DNA of 52,520 nt. Source: Streptomyces sp. NRRL WC-3742 (lineage in GTDB: Bacteria > Actinomycetota > Actinomycetes > Streptomycetales > Streptomycetaceae). The notes beneath the pieces are model-generated. The model searched no databases. It saw only the letters and a program-made list of their open reading frames with translations, and was not told the DNA's origin. The translations under genes were made by a program, and so were the position numbers. The stretch spans positions 1 through 52,520 of the forward strand of contig NZ_JOCF01000068.1 in assembly GCF_000720635.1 (NCBI RefSeq), given 5' to 3'. Below are positions 26,708 to 34,667 of the stretch, one piece after another; position 1 is the first letter of the stretch; each line of letters opens with the position of its first letter.

Positions 26708-26736
26708 TTGGAATCAGAGCCTCCTCGGATTAACGT
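26708..26736 (+). promoter_or_regulatory. Probable promoter of the riboswitch-M23 transcript
   Basis: TTGGAA and TAACGT, 17 bp apart, lie in the only A/T-richer patch of the region. They would start transcription near 26743, about 45 nt before the riboswitch. Confidence 0.5.
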
Positions 26737-26789
26737 TTGATAACGCAGCGCGGTCTTCAACGCCGTACCCAGACGGCACCGTGCGCCGT

Positions 26790-26924
26790 CGCCTAATCCC
26801 GCCGGCCGGCCTTTGGGCAGGTCAGGGAGCCGGGGAACCACGTTCCTTGGGGTGAATCGGCGGGGCTCCGGCCCGGCCGTAGGAGACCTTCCTGCTCCGA
26901 ACCCGTCAGCTAACCCGGTAGGCG
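26790..26924 (+). promoter_or_regulatory. c-di-AMP riboswitch (ydaO/yuaA type)
   Basis: P1 is formed by CGCCTA (26790-26795) and TAGGCG (26919-26924). Between them lie the hallmark blocks of this class: GCCGGGGAACCA near 26828, TTGGGGTGAATCGGC near 26849, CCTTCCTGCTCCGAACCCG, and GTCAGCTAACCCGGTAGGCG near the 3' end. In streptomycetes this riboswitch precedes resuscitation-promoting and M23 muralytic genes and shuts them off when c-di-AMP is high. Here the peptidase GTG follows only 26 nt after P1, with its ribosome site between, so control could be at translation or by early termination. Confidence 0.92.
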
Positions 26925-26950
26925 CGAGGGAAGGAAAGGAGCGCGCCTCC

Positions 26951-27799
26951 GTGGCGTCGACGCACACCCCGGCACACCCGGCCGGCCCCGCAGCCGGTAC
27001 CAGGCTGCTCGAACACCCCGGCCACGACGGCCCCGAGCCGGACGACTCCGGACTCCTCGCGGTCGAGACCGAGACCAACCGCCACCGGATGCCGCGTCAG
27101 ACCCGCGGCGCCTCCCCACTGCTCGGCGTCACCGCCGTCGCCGCCACCCTGGGCGCCACCGGCTTCGCCTCCGCGACCCCGGCGGCCGCCCCCGCCGTCG
27201 AGGCCCCCGACGAGGCCCCGGTCGCCCTCGCCGCCGACCCCGGCCTCGCCCTCGCCGCCCGCATCCAGCAGCAGGCCGACAGCCAGCGGACCGCCGCCGA
27301 GGAGGGCGCCCGCGTCCAGGCCGCGAAGGAGGCGGAGGCCAAGGCCGCCGCCAAGGAGGCCGAGGCGAAGAAGGCCGCGGCCGAGGCCGAGGCCAAGAAG
27401 GCCGCCGCCCTCACCCTGCCGGTCTCCGACTACCGCCTCTCCGCCCACTACGGCCAGAGCGCCCGCTACTGGGCCAACCTGCACACGGGCCTGGACTTCG
27501 CCGCCGACACCGGCACCCCGGTCATGGCCATCGGCCAGGGCACCATCACCTCGGCCGGCTGGTCCGGCTCGTACGGCTACCGGATCGTCGAGACCCTGCC
27601 CGACGGCACCGAGATCTGGTACTGCCACCTCTCCTCGATCATCAAGGGCTCCGGCAGCGTCACCGGCGGCCAGCAGATCGGCAAGGTCGGCGCCACCGGC
27701 AACGTCACCGGCCCGCACCTGCACCTGGAGGTCCGCCCCGGCGGCGGCGCCCCGGTCGACCCGGAGACCTGGCTCGAGCAGCGGGGCCTCACCCCCTGA
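26951..27799 (+). CDS. Secreted M23 (LytM-type) peptidoglycan endopeptidase
   Basis: A 282-residue exported protein. Start GTG 26951 behind GGAAAGGAG. A basic, low-complexity leader precedes a hydrophobic signal (ASPLLGVTAVAATLGATGFASA). A long Ala/Glu/Lys helix (KEAEAKAAAKEAEAKKAA) acts as a coiled-coil stalk. The C-terminal M23 domain has zinc ligands His178 and Asp182 (HTGLDF) and His258 of HLHLE, with His256 catalytic. M23 enzymes cut peptide cross-bridges of peptidoglycan. Regulation by c-di-AMP through the leader fits a role in growth or germination. A strong terminator follows. Confidence 0.92.
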   Translation: MASTHTPAHPAGPAAGTRLLEHPGHDGPEPDDSGLLAVETETNRHRMPRQTRGASPLLGVTAVAATLGATGFASATPAAAPAVEAPDEAPVALAADPGLALAARIQQQADSQRTAAEEGARVQAAKEAEAKAAAKEAEAKKAAAEAEAKKAAALTLPVSDYRLSAHYGQSARYWANLHTGLDFAADTGTPVMAIGQGTITSAGWSGSYGYRIVETLPDGTEIWYCHLSSIIKGSGSVTGGQQIGKVGATGNVTGPHLHLEVRPGGGAPVDPETWLEQRGLTP

Positions 27800-27808
27800 C
27801 GGATCGCG

Positions 27809-27838
27809 GAAGGGCCCCGGCGACCGCCGGGGCCCTTC
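27809..27838 (+). terminator. Strong terminator after the M23 gene
   Basis: A perfect 13-bp stem (GAAGGGCCCCGGC / GCCGGGGCCCTTC) with loop GACC, followed by TCGC, lies 10 nt past the M23 stop. Confidence 0.85.
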
Positions 27839-27840
27839 TC

Positions 27841-27881
27841 GCACTACTTCCGTAGTGCCACTACTCGCGTAGTGCCACTAC
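27841..27881. repeat. Tandem short palindromes (CACTAC-N4-GTAGTG)
   Basis: GCACTAC-TTCC-GTAGTGC (27841-27858) is followed directly by CACTAC-TCGC-GTAGTG (27859-27874) and a lone half-site CACTAC (27876-27881), which overlaps the stop of the minus-strand gene. The units repeat at 17-18 bp. They lie between convergent genes, right after the M23 terminator. Confidence 0.7.
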
Positions 27882-28759
27882 TCCTGTTGTTCCGCCGGCA
27901 CCTGCGCCAGGTACGCGTCGATCTCCTCCGGACCGGGCTCCGGCGCCAGCTCCGGGAACTCCTCGACCAGCAGCCGCGCCAGGCCCGGCACCGTCCACTC
28001 CCCGAACAGTTCCAGCGCCGTCCGGGCCGCCGCGTCCTCCAGCCCCCCGAAGTCCCCGGCCAGCTCCTCCGGCATCGGCCGGCCCAGCGCCGTCAGCTCG
28101 GCCAGGTTGCGGTAGCTGCGCCGCATCAGCCCGTGCTCCAGCAGCCGGCGCGCGCCGTCGGTGGCCATGCCCACGGACAGCACCCGGGCCGGGCCCCAGC
28201 CCCGCTCGTCCGGCTCGTCCAGCCACCCGGCCTCGGCCAGCGCCTCGAACGCGGCCAGGCGCTCCTCCTCGCCCAGTTCGGCGAAGGCGGCCAGCCAGTC
28301 GCGCACGGCCACCTCGTCGGAGACGTCCACCCCGTGCGCGTGCAGCAGCAGCGCGTACAGCCGGGGCCAGGTCACCAGGTCGGCGCGGCGCAGCAGCCCC
28401 GCGGCGACCTCCCCCTGCCACTCGGCCTCGGCGTGCAGCCGCTCCTGGCGCTTGGCGTTGAGCCGCTTGGTCGCCCGCTGGTGGTCGACCAGCAGCCGCA
28501 CGGCGTCGCCGTACGCCAGCGGGTCCGCCTCCGGCGCGGGTTGGACGTACAGGTGCAGCCGTTCGTACAGCAGGTGCTCCACCGCGTTCGAGGTCAGCTC
28601 GGGCCAGCCGTCGTGCATCCTGCCGTCGCCCAGCTCCAGCAGCGCCAGCACCGTCCGCAGCGGCTCCTCGGCCACCGGCGGGCGGTCCTGCCCGGCCGCC
28701 CAGGCGAGCAGGTCGGCGGCCCTGGTGCGCGGGGCGAGCCGCAGGTCTTCGTCGTTCAT
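27878..28759 (-). CDS. Hypothetical protein, mostly helical
   Basis: A 293-residue, acidic, Leu/Ala/Glu-rich protein with an ATG start and no signal peptide or membrane helix. Segments such as WPELTSNAVEHLLYERLHLYV and DQARLEKLL-like amphipathic helices suggest an all-alpha fold. RLNAKRQERLHAEAEWQGEV may be a coiled coil. No motif I know is present. It is divergent from the GNAT gene (38-nt gap holding both starts) and convergent with the M23 unit. Conservation in streptomycetes is likely from its gene-like codon use, but function is unassigned. Confidence 0.7.
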   Translation of the reverse strand: MNDEDLRLAPRTRAADLLAWAAGQDRPPVAEEPLRTVLALLELGDGRMHDGWPELTSNAVEHLLYERLHLYVQPAPEADPLAYGDAVRLLVDHQRATKRLNAKRQERLHAEAEWQGEVAAGLLRRADLVTWPRLYALLLHAHGVDVSDEVAVRDWLAAFAELGEEERLAAFEALAEAGWLDEPDERGWGPARVLSVGMATDGARRLLEHGLMRRSYRNLAELTALGRPMPEELAGDFGGLEDAAARTALELFGEWTVPGLARLLVEEFPELAPEPGPEEIDAYLAQVPAEQQE

Positions 28760-28797
28760 GGTCCGACGGTATCCGCGCGCGAGTAGGGTCGGCAGTC

Positions 28798-29388
28798 ATG
28801 GTCCCCGTCCAGCTCACCGGCTCCCGCCTCACCGTCCGCGAGCACCACCACACCCCGGAGGAGGTGGAGGCGCTGCACGCGCTGTTCGGCGACCCGGAGG
28901 TCACCCGCTATCTGCCGTTCGGGCCGAGGACGCCGGAGGACTGCGCCGACCAGCTGGAGCTGTACGTGGAGGAGGCCCTGGCCGAGCCCCGGCGCGTCTA
29001 CCGCCTCGCCGTCGCCCTCCGTGAGGACCCCGGGGCCGCACCGATCGGGCAGGGCTCGCTCTTCCTCGGCCGCCACCGCAGCGCCCACCTCGGCTACGCG
29101 CTGCGCCGCGACGCCTGGGGCCTCGGCCACGGCGGCGAGCTCGCCCGGCTGCTCTGCGGCCTCGCGTTCGGCCCGCTGGGCGTGCACCGGCTGGTCGCGG
29201 TGGTCGAGGTGGGCAACCCGGCCTCCTCGCGGGTGCTCACCCGGCTCGGGTTCCAACTGGAGGGGCGGCTGCGGCACGACGTGTGCAAGGACGGGGTCTG
29301 GTCGGACGCGTTCCAGTACTCGCTGCTCTCCGACGAGTGGCAGCCCTCGGAGGCCGGGTCCGAGGCCGGGTCCGGAGCGGGGGGTTAA
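28798..29388 (+). CDS. GNAT-family N-acetyltransferase (RimJ/RimL type)
   Basis: A 196-residue GNAT enzyme. The N-terminal SRLTVREHHHTPEEVEALHALFGDPEVTRYLPF is typical of the RimJ/RimL-like subgroup. The acetyl-CoA pyrophosphate loop corresponds to RRDAWGLGHGGELARLL, and NPASSRVLTRLGFQLEGRLRHDV closes the fold. These enzymes acetylate protein N-termini, antibiotics or other amines. No target is apparent from the neighbourhood. The C-terminal EAGSEAGSGAGG tail is low-complexity. Confidence 0.87.
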   Translation: MVPVQLTGSRLTVREHHHTPEEVEALHALFGDPEVTRYLPFGPRTPEDCADQLELYVEEALAEPRRVYRLAVALREDPGAAPIGQGSLFLGRHRSAHLGYALRRDAWGLGHGGELARLLCGLAFGPLGVHRLVAVVEVGNPASSRVLTRLGFQLEGRLRHDVCKDGVWSDAFQYSLLSDEWQPSEAGSEAGSGAGG

Positions 29389-29496
29389 CCCCACCCCGGA
29401 TCCGCCGGGCCTCCCGATGTTCCCCGCGCCCCCGTTCGGCCAGACTGGTGATCGTCAAGGAGTACGAACGACCGCGAAGGGCCGGGGGAACGGAAC

Positions 29497-30243
29497 ATGA
29501 GCAGCAGCCGCGTCACGCAGGACGCCGAGTGGGATGTCCTCGGCGGTTACGGCGACGACGACGCGGGCCCGCGCCCCGTCCGGGCCCGCCGCACCGAGGA
29601 GCCGCCGCCGTTCTGGCGGGCGCCGTTCTCCGCGCACTACTTCCGCGAGGTCGGCTACGCGCTCACGGGCCTGCCGCTGGCGATCGTGGGCTTCGCCGTC
29701 TCGGTCACGCTGTTCTGCCTGGGCATCGGCACGGCCGTCACCTGCCTCGGCCTGCCCGTCCTGGCCACCCTGACCAGCACCGCCCGCGGCCTCGGGCGGC
29801 TGGAGCGGGCCCGGGTGCGCTCGATGCTCGGCGTGGACGTGCCCGCCCCGGCGCCGGTGCGCCCGACCCGGCCGGGCTTCTGGGGCTCCGTCACCGCGCG
29901 GCTGACGGACGCGGCGGGCTGGAAGGCCGTGCTGCACCAGGTGGTGATGTTCCCCTGGGCGATCTTCCGCTTCGTGATCACCCTGGTGTTCCTGCTGCTC
30001 GGCTGGGCGATGGCGCTCTACCCGGTCTACCACTGGGTCTTCCCGAGGTACGTCGACTGGCCGGGGTACCGGCTCTTCGACTTCACCGTCGACGGCGGGC
30101 ACTACGAGTACTACATCCAGTCGCCGGCGCAGATCGCCGCCTTCTCCGCGCTCGGCCTGCTGCTCGTCCTCCTCACGGCGCGGATGGTGCGCGGCCTCAC
30201 CAACGTGGACCGGGCCGCCGCCAGGGGCCTGCTCGGGCGCTGA
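29497..30243 (+). CDS. Sensor-domain membrane protein
   Basis: A 248-residue membrane protein with an ATG start behind GGGGGAACGGAAC. The first 45 residues are hydrophilic. Paired membrane helices follow at about 55-95 (GLPLAIVGFAVSVTLFCLGIG) and 160-190 (VVMFPWAIFRFVITLVFLLLGWAM), and a last helix lies near 212-230. This is the 'sensor domain' found N-terminal to histidine kinases in actinomycetes, here as a stand-alone protein with no kinase domain and no adjacent kinase. It may modulate a kinase elsewhere or act alone. Confidence 0.8.
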   Translation: MSSSRVTQDAEWDVLGGYGDDDAGPRPVRARRTEEPPPFWRAPFSAHYFREVGYALTGLPLAIVGFAVSVTLFCLGIGTAVTCLGLPVLATLTSTARGLGRLERARVRSMLGVDVPAPAPVRPTRPGFWGSVTARLTDAAGWKAVLHQVVMFPWAIFRFVITLVFLLLGWAMALYPVYHWVFPRYVDWPGYRLFDFTVDGGHYEYYIQSPAQIAAFSALGLLLVLLTARMVRGLTNVDRAAARGLLGR

Positions 30244-30299
30244 GCGCCCTCCGTACGGCCCGGGGTGCGGGCGGGGGCGGTGCGTGGTCGGATGGCCGC

Positions 30300-31025
30300 G
30301 TGGCCGCCCCCGCTCGCACCCCGGACGTCCTGGTCACCTCCCGGCCGCTGGACGAGTACTGCGCGCTGTTCGACCTCACCCGGGCCCGCCTCGCCGCCCT
30401 CCCCGGCCCGCTGCTCGACTGCCCCGGCGGCGCGGCCGGACTGGCCGCCGAGGCCCGGGAACTCGGCTGCCGGGTGGTCGCCGCCGACCCGGCGTACGCG
30501 CTGCCGCCGCCCGTGGTCGCCGCCCACGCGCTGGCCGCCCGCTCCTCGATGGCCGCCGCCATGGCCGAGCGCCCGTACCTCTACCCGCCCCCGGGCCGCC
30601 GCCCCGGGAGCTACCTGCGCAGCTGGGACCGCGCCCGCCGGCTGTTCACCGCCGACTCGGCCGCCCACCCCCAGCGCTACGTGGCCGCCCTGCTGCCCCG
30701 GCTGCCCTTCGCGGACGACACCTTCGCGCTCACCCTCAGCGGGTACCTGCTCTTCGCCTACCCCGAACTGTTCGGCCCCGAGCGGCAGTTGGCCGCCCTC
30801 GTCGAACTGGTCCGGGTGACCTCCCCGGAGGGCGAGGTGCGCGTCCAGCCGCTGCACGACGGGTACGGCCGCCACTGCCGCCACCTCGACGCGCTGCGGT
30901 ACGCGCTCGGCGAGCGCCGGATAGCCAGCGAGGTCCACCGCTTCCCGCGCCCCGGGGACGGCCGCACCCGCCAGGTCCTGGTGCTGCGCGCGGCCGACCA
31001 CCGGGCGCGGGGCCTACGGGCCTGA
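30300..31025 (+). CDS. SAM-dependent methyltransferase-like protein
   Basis: A 241-residue protein read from GTG 30300. LLDCPGGAAGLAAEARELGCRVVAADPAY (about residues 38-66, in parts) is a Rossmann motif I/II arrangement with a GG turn and an acidic strand end. LPFADDTFALTLSGYLLFAY is motif IV, and EVRVQPLHDGYGRH lies near the C-terminal strands. The family is common in streptomycetes without assigned substrate. The frame is open upstream (to 29283) in shadow of the preceding genes, so the start is chosen by similarity of the core length. It overlaps the convergent gene's end by 12 nt. Confidence 0.75.
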   Translation: MAAPARTPDVLVTSRPLDEYCALFDLTRARLAALPGPLLDCPGGAAGLAAEARELGCRVVAADPAYALPPPVVAAHALAARSSMAAAMAERPYLYPPPGRRPGSYLRSWDRARRLFTADSAAHPQRYVAALLPRLPFADDTFALTLSGYLLFAYPELFGPERQLAALVELVRVTSPEGEVRVQPLHDGYGRHCRHLDALRYALGERRIASEVHRFPRPGDGRTRQVLVLRAADHRARGLRA

Positions 31026-32177
31026 CGGCTCGGGGCCCTCGGCCGGTGCCGGCTGAGCGGGCTCCTGTCGGGCGGGCTCCTGCTGGGTGGGCTCCTGCCG
31101 GGCTTCCGGCTGGGCCGGGACCAGCGGCGGCATCGTCGGCAGCTGGGAGAGGATCTTCTCCGCCAGCCAGCTGCGGTCCGACCTGTACGGAATCCCCTCC
31201 GGGTCCATCAGCCGCCCGGCCACCGCGTCCCGCAGCCGGCGCGCGTCGGCCGCGGGCAGCCGGGAGAGCAGCCCCCGGGCGGCCAGCAGCGCGTGGTACT
31301 GCTCGAAGTCCGAGCGCGGGCGCTCGATCGCGTCCAGCACGCTCGACAGGTCCGCCAGCGCCGGATCGCCCTGCATCAGCGCCAGCGCCTGGATGCGCCG
31401 GCCCTCCGAACCCTCGGCGAACAGCTGCCGCACCTGCTCGGCCGTCAGTGCCGAGCGCCGCGCCGTCGCCCTGACCTCGGCCACCACGCCGTCCGGCCCG
31501 TTGGGCCCGTTCGGCGCACCCGCCGAGGGCGGCAGCTGATTGGCCAGCGCGGCCGGCTGCTCCGCCGTGCCGCCGAGCAGGCCGAGTTGCTGCATCGCCC
31601 GTACCCGCAGGTCGTCCGCGCCGACCTTGTCGCCGTGGCGGTCGCGGTCCTGTCCGGCGAGGAAGAGGTCCAGCGCCTCGTCGGCGTCGGTCAGCGCCCG
31701 GGGCAGCGCCAGCCTGGTCACCAGCCAGCCGGCCAGGAAGCCGAGCACCAGGAAGTACAGCACCAGGGCCGCCGCGAACGGCACCGCCGAGTCGCCCCCG
31801 CCGAGTGCGGGCGCCAGCGCCGTGCCCAGCTGGTGCAGTCGCTCGCCCAGCGAGCCCAGCTGCGTCAGCCCGACGCCCAGCAGCACTTTGGTCAGCCAGT
31901 CCGACACCTGCTCGAGATTGGTGTTCGGCGCGTACGAGCCCTGCGGCTCACCGGAGCCGCCGCGCACCCGGGGCACCCCGAACAGGAAGCCCAGCGCACC
32001 GCCGAGCACCATCGAGGCCCCGGACACCACCAGCCCGCCGCCGACCGCCTGCCAGGGCTCGTCCCGGCCGAGGGAGAACATCAGCAGGCCCAGCAGGCCC
32101 GTCCCCGCGAGCACCCCGGCCGCGGCCCCCTTCGCCGTCCGCAGACCCGCCGCCCCGCTCCGCCGTGCCTTCGCCAC
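31014..32177 (-). CDS. Membrane protein of unknown function, promoter separated by the integrated element
   Basis: A 387-residue protein from GTG 32177 behind AGGGGG. Hydrophobic helices lie near residues 13-32, 40-62 and 115-145. GFLFGVPRVRG and YAPNTNLEQVSDWLTKVLLGVGLTQL are conserved-looking signatures between them, and the C-terminal half is soluble and helical. I recognise the motif set from uncharacterised proteins but no function. It faces the integrated element across a 253-nt structured leader. The likely original promoter and Shine-Dalgarno now sit at the far end of the element (42.04-42.09 kb), so expression here may be lost or rewired. Confidence 0.75.
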   Translation of the reverse strand: MAKARRSGAAGLRTAKGAAAGVLAGTGLLGLLMFSLGRDEPWQAVGGGLVVSGASMVLGGALGFLFGVPRVRGGSGEPQGSYAPNTNLEQVSDWLTKVLLGVGLTQLGSLGERLHQLGTALAPALGGGDSAVPFAAALVLYFLVLGFLAGWLVTRLALPRALTDADEALDLFLAGQDRDRHGDKVGADDLRVRAMQQLGLLGGTAEQPAALANQLPPSAGAPNGPNGPDGVVAEVRATARRSALTAEQVRQLFAEGSEGRRIQALALMQGDPALADLSSVLDAIERPRSDFEQYHALLAARGLLSRLPAADARRLRDAVAGRLMDPEGIPYRSDRSWLAEKILSQLPTMPPLVPAQPEARQEPTQQEPARQEPAQPAPAEGPEPSGP

Positions 32178-32430
32178 CGCACACCCCCTGTGTCCACGCC
32201 GTTGCGCTCCGGATGGTAGCGCCGTCGTGCGGCTTCGGGAATGCAGACGGCCCGTGGGCTGCTCCTCATGCGCCGGCCCGTGCACTGGCCAGGCGCCGAG
32301 GCACCGGGGATGTACCGGTGAGCCCACGGGCCGGGTGACTGCTATGGATTTCGCCTGCCGGAGGCCGAGGGCCTCACCCTGCGCAGGCAGGGGCGGCTCT
32401 AGCGAGCAGCCACCTCACGCATCCTGAAGG
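32178..32430 (-). promoter_or_regulatory. Structured leader upstream of the unknown membrane protein
   Basis: No gene longer than a leader peptide is present. Read on the minus strand, the remnant of a short reading frame ends at TAG (32400-32402 on the plus strand). It is followed by nested stems GAGGCC/GGCCTC and CCTGCC/GGCAGG (32348-32392) and a perfect 13-bp inverted repeat CGGCCCGTGGGCT / AGCCCACGGGCCG (32248-32260, 32321-32333). A rival 9-nt arm, CGGCCCGTG, at about 32274 could pair with the same partner. The layout of leader peptide and competing stems is attenuator-like, but no U-tract is seen. Confidence 0.5.
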
Positions 32431-32457
32431 TACTCAAGTTCATAACATGATGCGCAC
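32421..32457 (+). other. attL (left attachment site)
   Basis: Chromosomal half-arm ATCCTG (32421-32426), core TACTCAAGT (32431-32439), and element half-arm TGCGCAC (32451-32457). The last overlaps the first codons of the integrase frame, so the integrase may really start at ATG 32459. Confidence 0.75.
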
Positions 32458-34225
32458 TATGACCCCGTACGTGAGCCGGAACATCCGGCAGACAGAACTA
32501 GAGTCCGTTCGCGCAGTGATCTACGCCCGCCAGTCGAAGCGGCGCGTTGACGAGTCGGAGACCTCCACCGAATCCCAGATCGCCCGGGGCACTGCCCTGG
32601 CCGATGGCAAGGGCTGGAAGACCGGTCGTGTCTTCCAGGACATCGGTAAGTCCGGATGGGACCCCGACACCGAACGGGCCGGGTTCGACGCCATGATGGC
32701 GGCGGTGCGTGCGGGCGAAGTAGACGTGGTGGTCGTCTTCTCGCTGGCCCGGCTGACCCGCCAGGGCGCCATGGAGGCCATGCGCATCAACGACGTGTTC
32801 ATGCAGCACGGCGTGCGCCTGGTCTCGGTCGAGGAGCCGTTCCTTGACACCACGCACCCCATCGGGGTGGCGGTGTTCGCCCTTATCGCTGCGCTGGCTC
32901 AGCAGGAGTCGGAGTTGAAGTCCGCGCACATATCCGAGGCCAAGGCTGAGCTGAAGGCCATCGGCGGGCACGTGTCCGGCCGCCCGCCGTTCGGCATGAA
33001 GGCCGAGCGGGTCAAGGAAGGGAAGCTGGTCCGCTCCCAGCTCGTGCCGGACCCCGAGACGGCCCCGACTGTTCTCAAGATCGTTGATCGGGTCATGGAC
33101 GGCGAGACTGTGTCAGGCATCGTGCAGAGCCTCAATGAGAAGGGGGAGCCGTCCCCCGGAGCGCTGGCGCTGGCCGCCGGGCGGAAGCGGTCGGGCCGGT
33201 CACGCAGCAACATCACACCGGCCGACCCTGACTGCCCGCCGCTCTGGGATGTGGGCACCTTGAACACCTTGCTGCGCCACCCCGCCCTTGGGGGCTTCGC
33301 CGCTGAGTGGGTCACGGACCCTGACGGGAAGCGCCGCCGCAGGGAGATCATGAGGGACAAGACCGGCGCTCCGATGGCAGCCCACAAGGGGCTCATGGAG
33401 CCGATCAAGTGGTACCAGCTTCAGGACGTTCTCAAGGGCCGTTCCCGAGCGAGCATCCGGCCCCGCAACCCGGAGAACGACCGGACGCTGCTGGGCGGCT
33501 GGGGTGTTCTTCGGTGCGGCATCTGCAACGCGAACATGATCTACGAGGACGGCCAGGCGCGATACACATGCCCCCGGCCGACGAACCGTCTGAATTCCCA
33601 CGGCCTCACCATCCGGGCAGAGGCGGCTGACGACGCCGTGGCCCGTTCGGTTTGGGCCCGACTTCAGAACGCGGACCTTGAGGATGAGGAGGACCGGGAG
33701 TGGCTGACCGCCGCTGCGATCCGCTTCGCACGCCAGCGGGACGTGACCGGCCTCGAAGAGGAACGCGCAGAGACTGCTGCACAGCTCGAACACGTTCAGG
33801 AGTCCATGACTCAGCTCTACACCGACCGCTCCGAGGGCTTGTACAACGGGGCTATCGGTCGGCAGGCGTTCAAGGACACCCTCACCAAGTACCAGGCACA
33901 TGAGGCGGGTTGTAAGAAGAGGCTGGCTGAAATCGACGCCGAGACCACCAAGGCAATCACCATCCCGTCGTCCTGGACCGGTTTGGACGGCGACGCCGAC
34001 CCGATCGGCGAAAAGAGCCTCTGGGCCAAGTGGGGAGTGGTGGAGAAGCGCGAGTTCCTGAGCTTCTTCGTCACCTCCTTCAAGGTCGCCAAGTCAAAGA
34101 AGCGAGGGCGCGGCGCAAATCCGGCGGAGCGGGTGACCGCAGAGTGGGCCAAGCTGCCGATTCCGGACCCTGCGGAAGCAGCACCCGAAGCTAGCGCTGA
34201 GGCAGAACTCCAACTGACTCCGTAG
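32447..34225 (+). CDS. int: Large serine integrase (phiC31 type)
   Basis: A 592-residue large serine recombinase. The catalytic serine is in YARQS (Ser30), with the conserved resolvase-domain segments VVVVFSLARLTRQG and IAALAQQESELKSAHISEAKAELKA. The recombinase domain runs through GGHVSGRPPFGMKAE and HPALGGFAAEWV. A zinc-ribbon follows (LRCGICNANMIY, then RYTCPRP), and then a coiled-coil. The ending GDADPIGEKSLWAKWGVVEKREFLSFFV is close to that of phiC31 Int. It recombines attP with attB without high-energy cofactors; excision would need a separate directionality factor, not identified here. Starts at 32447, 32450 and 32459 are in frame. Confidence 0.95.
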   Translation: MMRTMTPYVSRNIRQTELESVRAVIYARQSKRRVDESETSTESQIARGTALADGKGWKTGRVFQDIGKSGWDPDTERAGFDAMMAAVRAGEVDVVVVFSLARLTRQGAMEAMRINDVFMQHGVRLVSVEEPFLDTTHPIGVAVFALIAALAQQESELKSAHISEAKAELKAIGGHVSGRPPFGMKAERVKEGKLVRSQLVPDPETAPTVLKIVDRVMDGETVSGIVQSLNEKGEPSPGALALAAGRKRSGRSRSNITPADPDCPPLWDVGTLNTLLRHPALGGFAAEWVTDPDGKRRRREIMRDKTGAPMAAHKGLMEPIKWYQLQDVLKGRSRASIRPRNPENDRTLLGGWGVLRCGICNANMIYEDGQARYTCPRPTNRLNSHGLTIRAEAADDAVARSVWARLQNADLEDEEDREWLTAAAIRFARQRDVTGLEEERAETAAQLEHVQESMTQLYTDRSEGLYNGAIGRQAFKDTLTKYQAHEAGCKKRLAEIDAETTKAITIPSSWTGLDGDADPIGEKSLWAKWGVVEKREFLSFFVTSFKVAKSKKRGRGANPAERVTAEWAKLPIPDPAEAAPEASAEAELQLTP

Positions 34226-34234
34226 TTTCCTGAG

Positions 34235-34271
34235 AGCCCCGTCCGGCCCCTGTGGGTCGGGCGGGGCTTTC
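34235..34271 (+). terminator. Terminator after the integrase
   Basis: Outer stem AGCCCCG / CGGGGCT encloses CCGGCCC / GGGTCGG with a short loop and is followed by TTTCG. It lies 10 nt past the integrase stop. Confidence 0.75.
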
Positions 34272-34664
34272 GCATGCCCGGCCTCCGTCGCGCCGCTCCC
34301 CCTGCCCGGCACGGCCACTCGGACGCTGTGATGCCTGCCACAGTACGTTTTGTAGGGCCTCGCCAGGCCGGCGAGCAGCACGGCCCCTGTTCTCCCTTGG
34401 CTGCTGCCTGGTACGCGTTGTGGGGGTCCTACAGGCGTCGTGCGTCAGCCGCCAGCGCGGACAGTTAGATCCGTTAACCACTCCCCATTAATACCCATGA
34501 CAGCGGAGGCAGGCCGCAGGGTGGTCCTGTTAGGAAAGAGGCTATGTGTTGTACCTACTTCTGTATCTATCTATAGCAGTACTCGCATATAGCTCTGTAG
34601 GGGTAATTGGGAAACCTGTATCACCACCGCCCCACTTTCCCAACACCATCGGGGGAGACCGTTC
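34272..34664. other. Non-coding, partly A/T-rich interval of the element
   Basis: No frame here has gene-like composition. Two A/T-rich patches (34464-34500 and 34545-34615) stand out sharply from this GC-rich genome and are probably a promoter or control region. An 8-bp inverted repeat TTGGGAAA / TTTCCCAA (34607-34614, 34636-34643) lies just before the ribosome site of the zinc-finger gene. CTATAGC and ATAGCTC occur 10 nt apart at 34571-34595. Confidence 0.45.
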
Positions 34665-34667
34665 CTG

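Noticed and set aside
29283..30299. N-terminal extension of the methyltransferase at 30300
   Set aside because: The extension lies out of frame over the GNAT and sensor-domain genes; the methyltransferase core starts at 30300.
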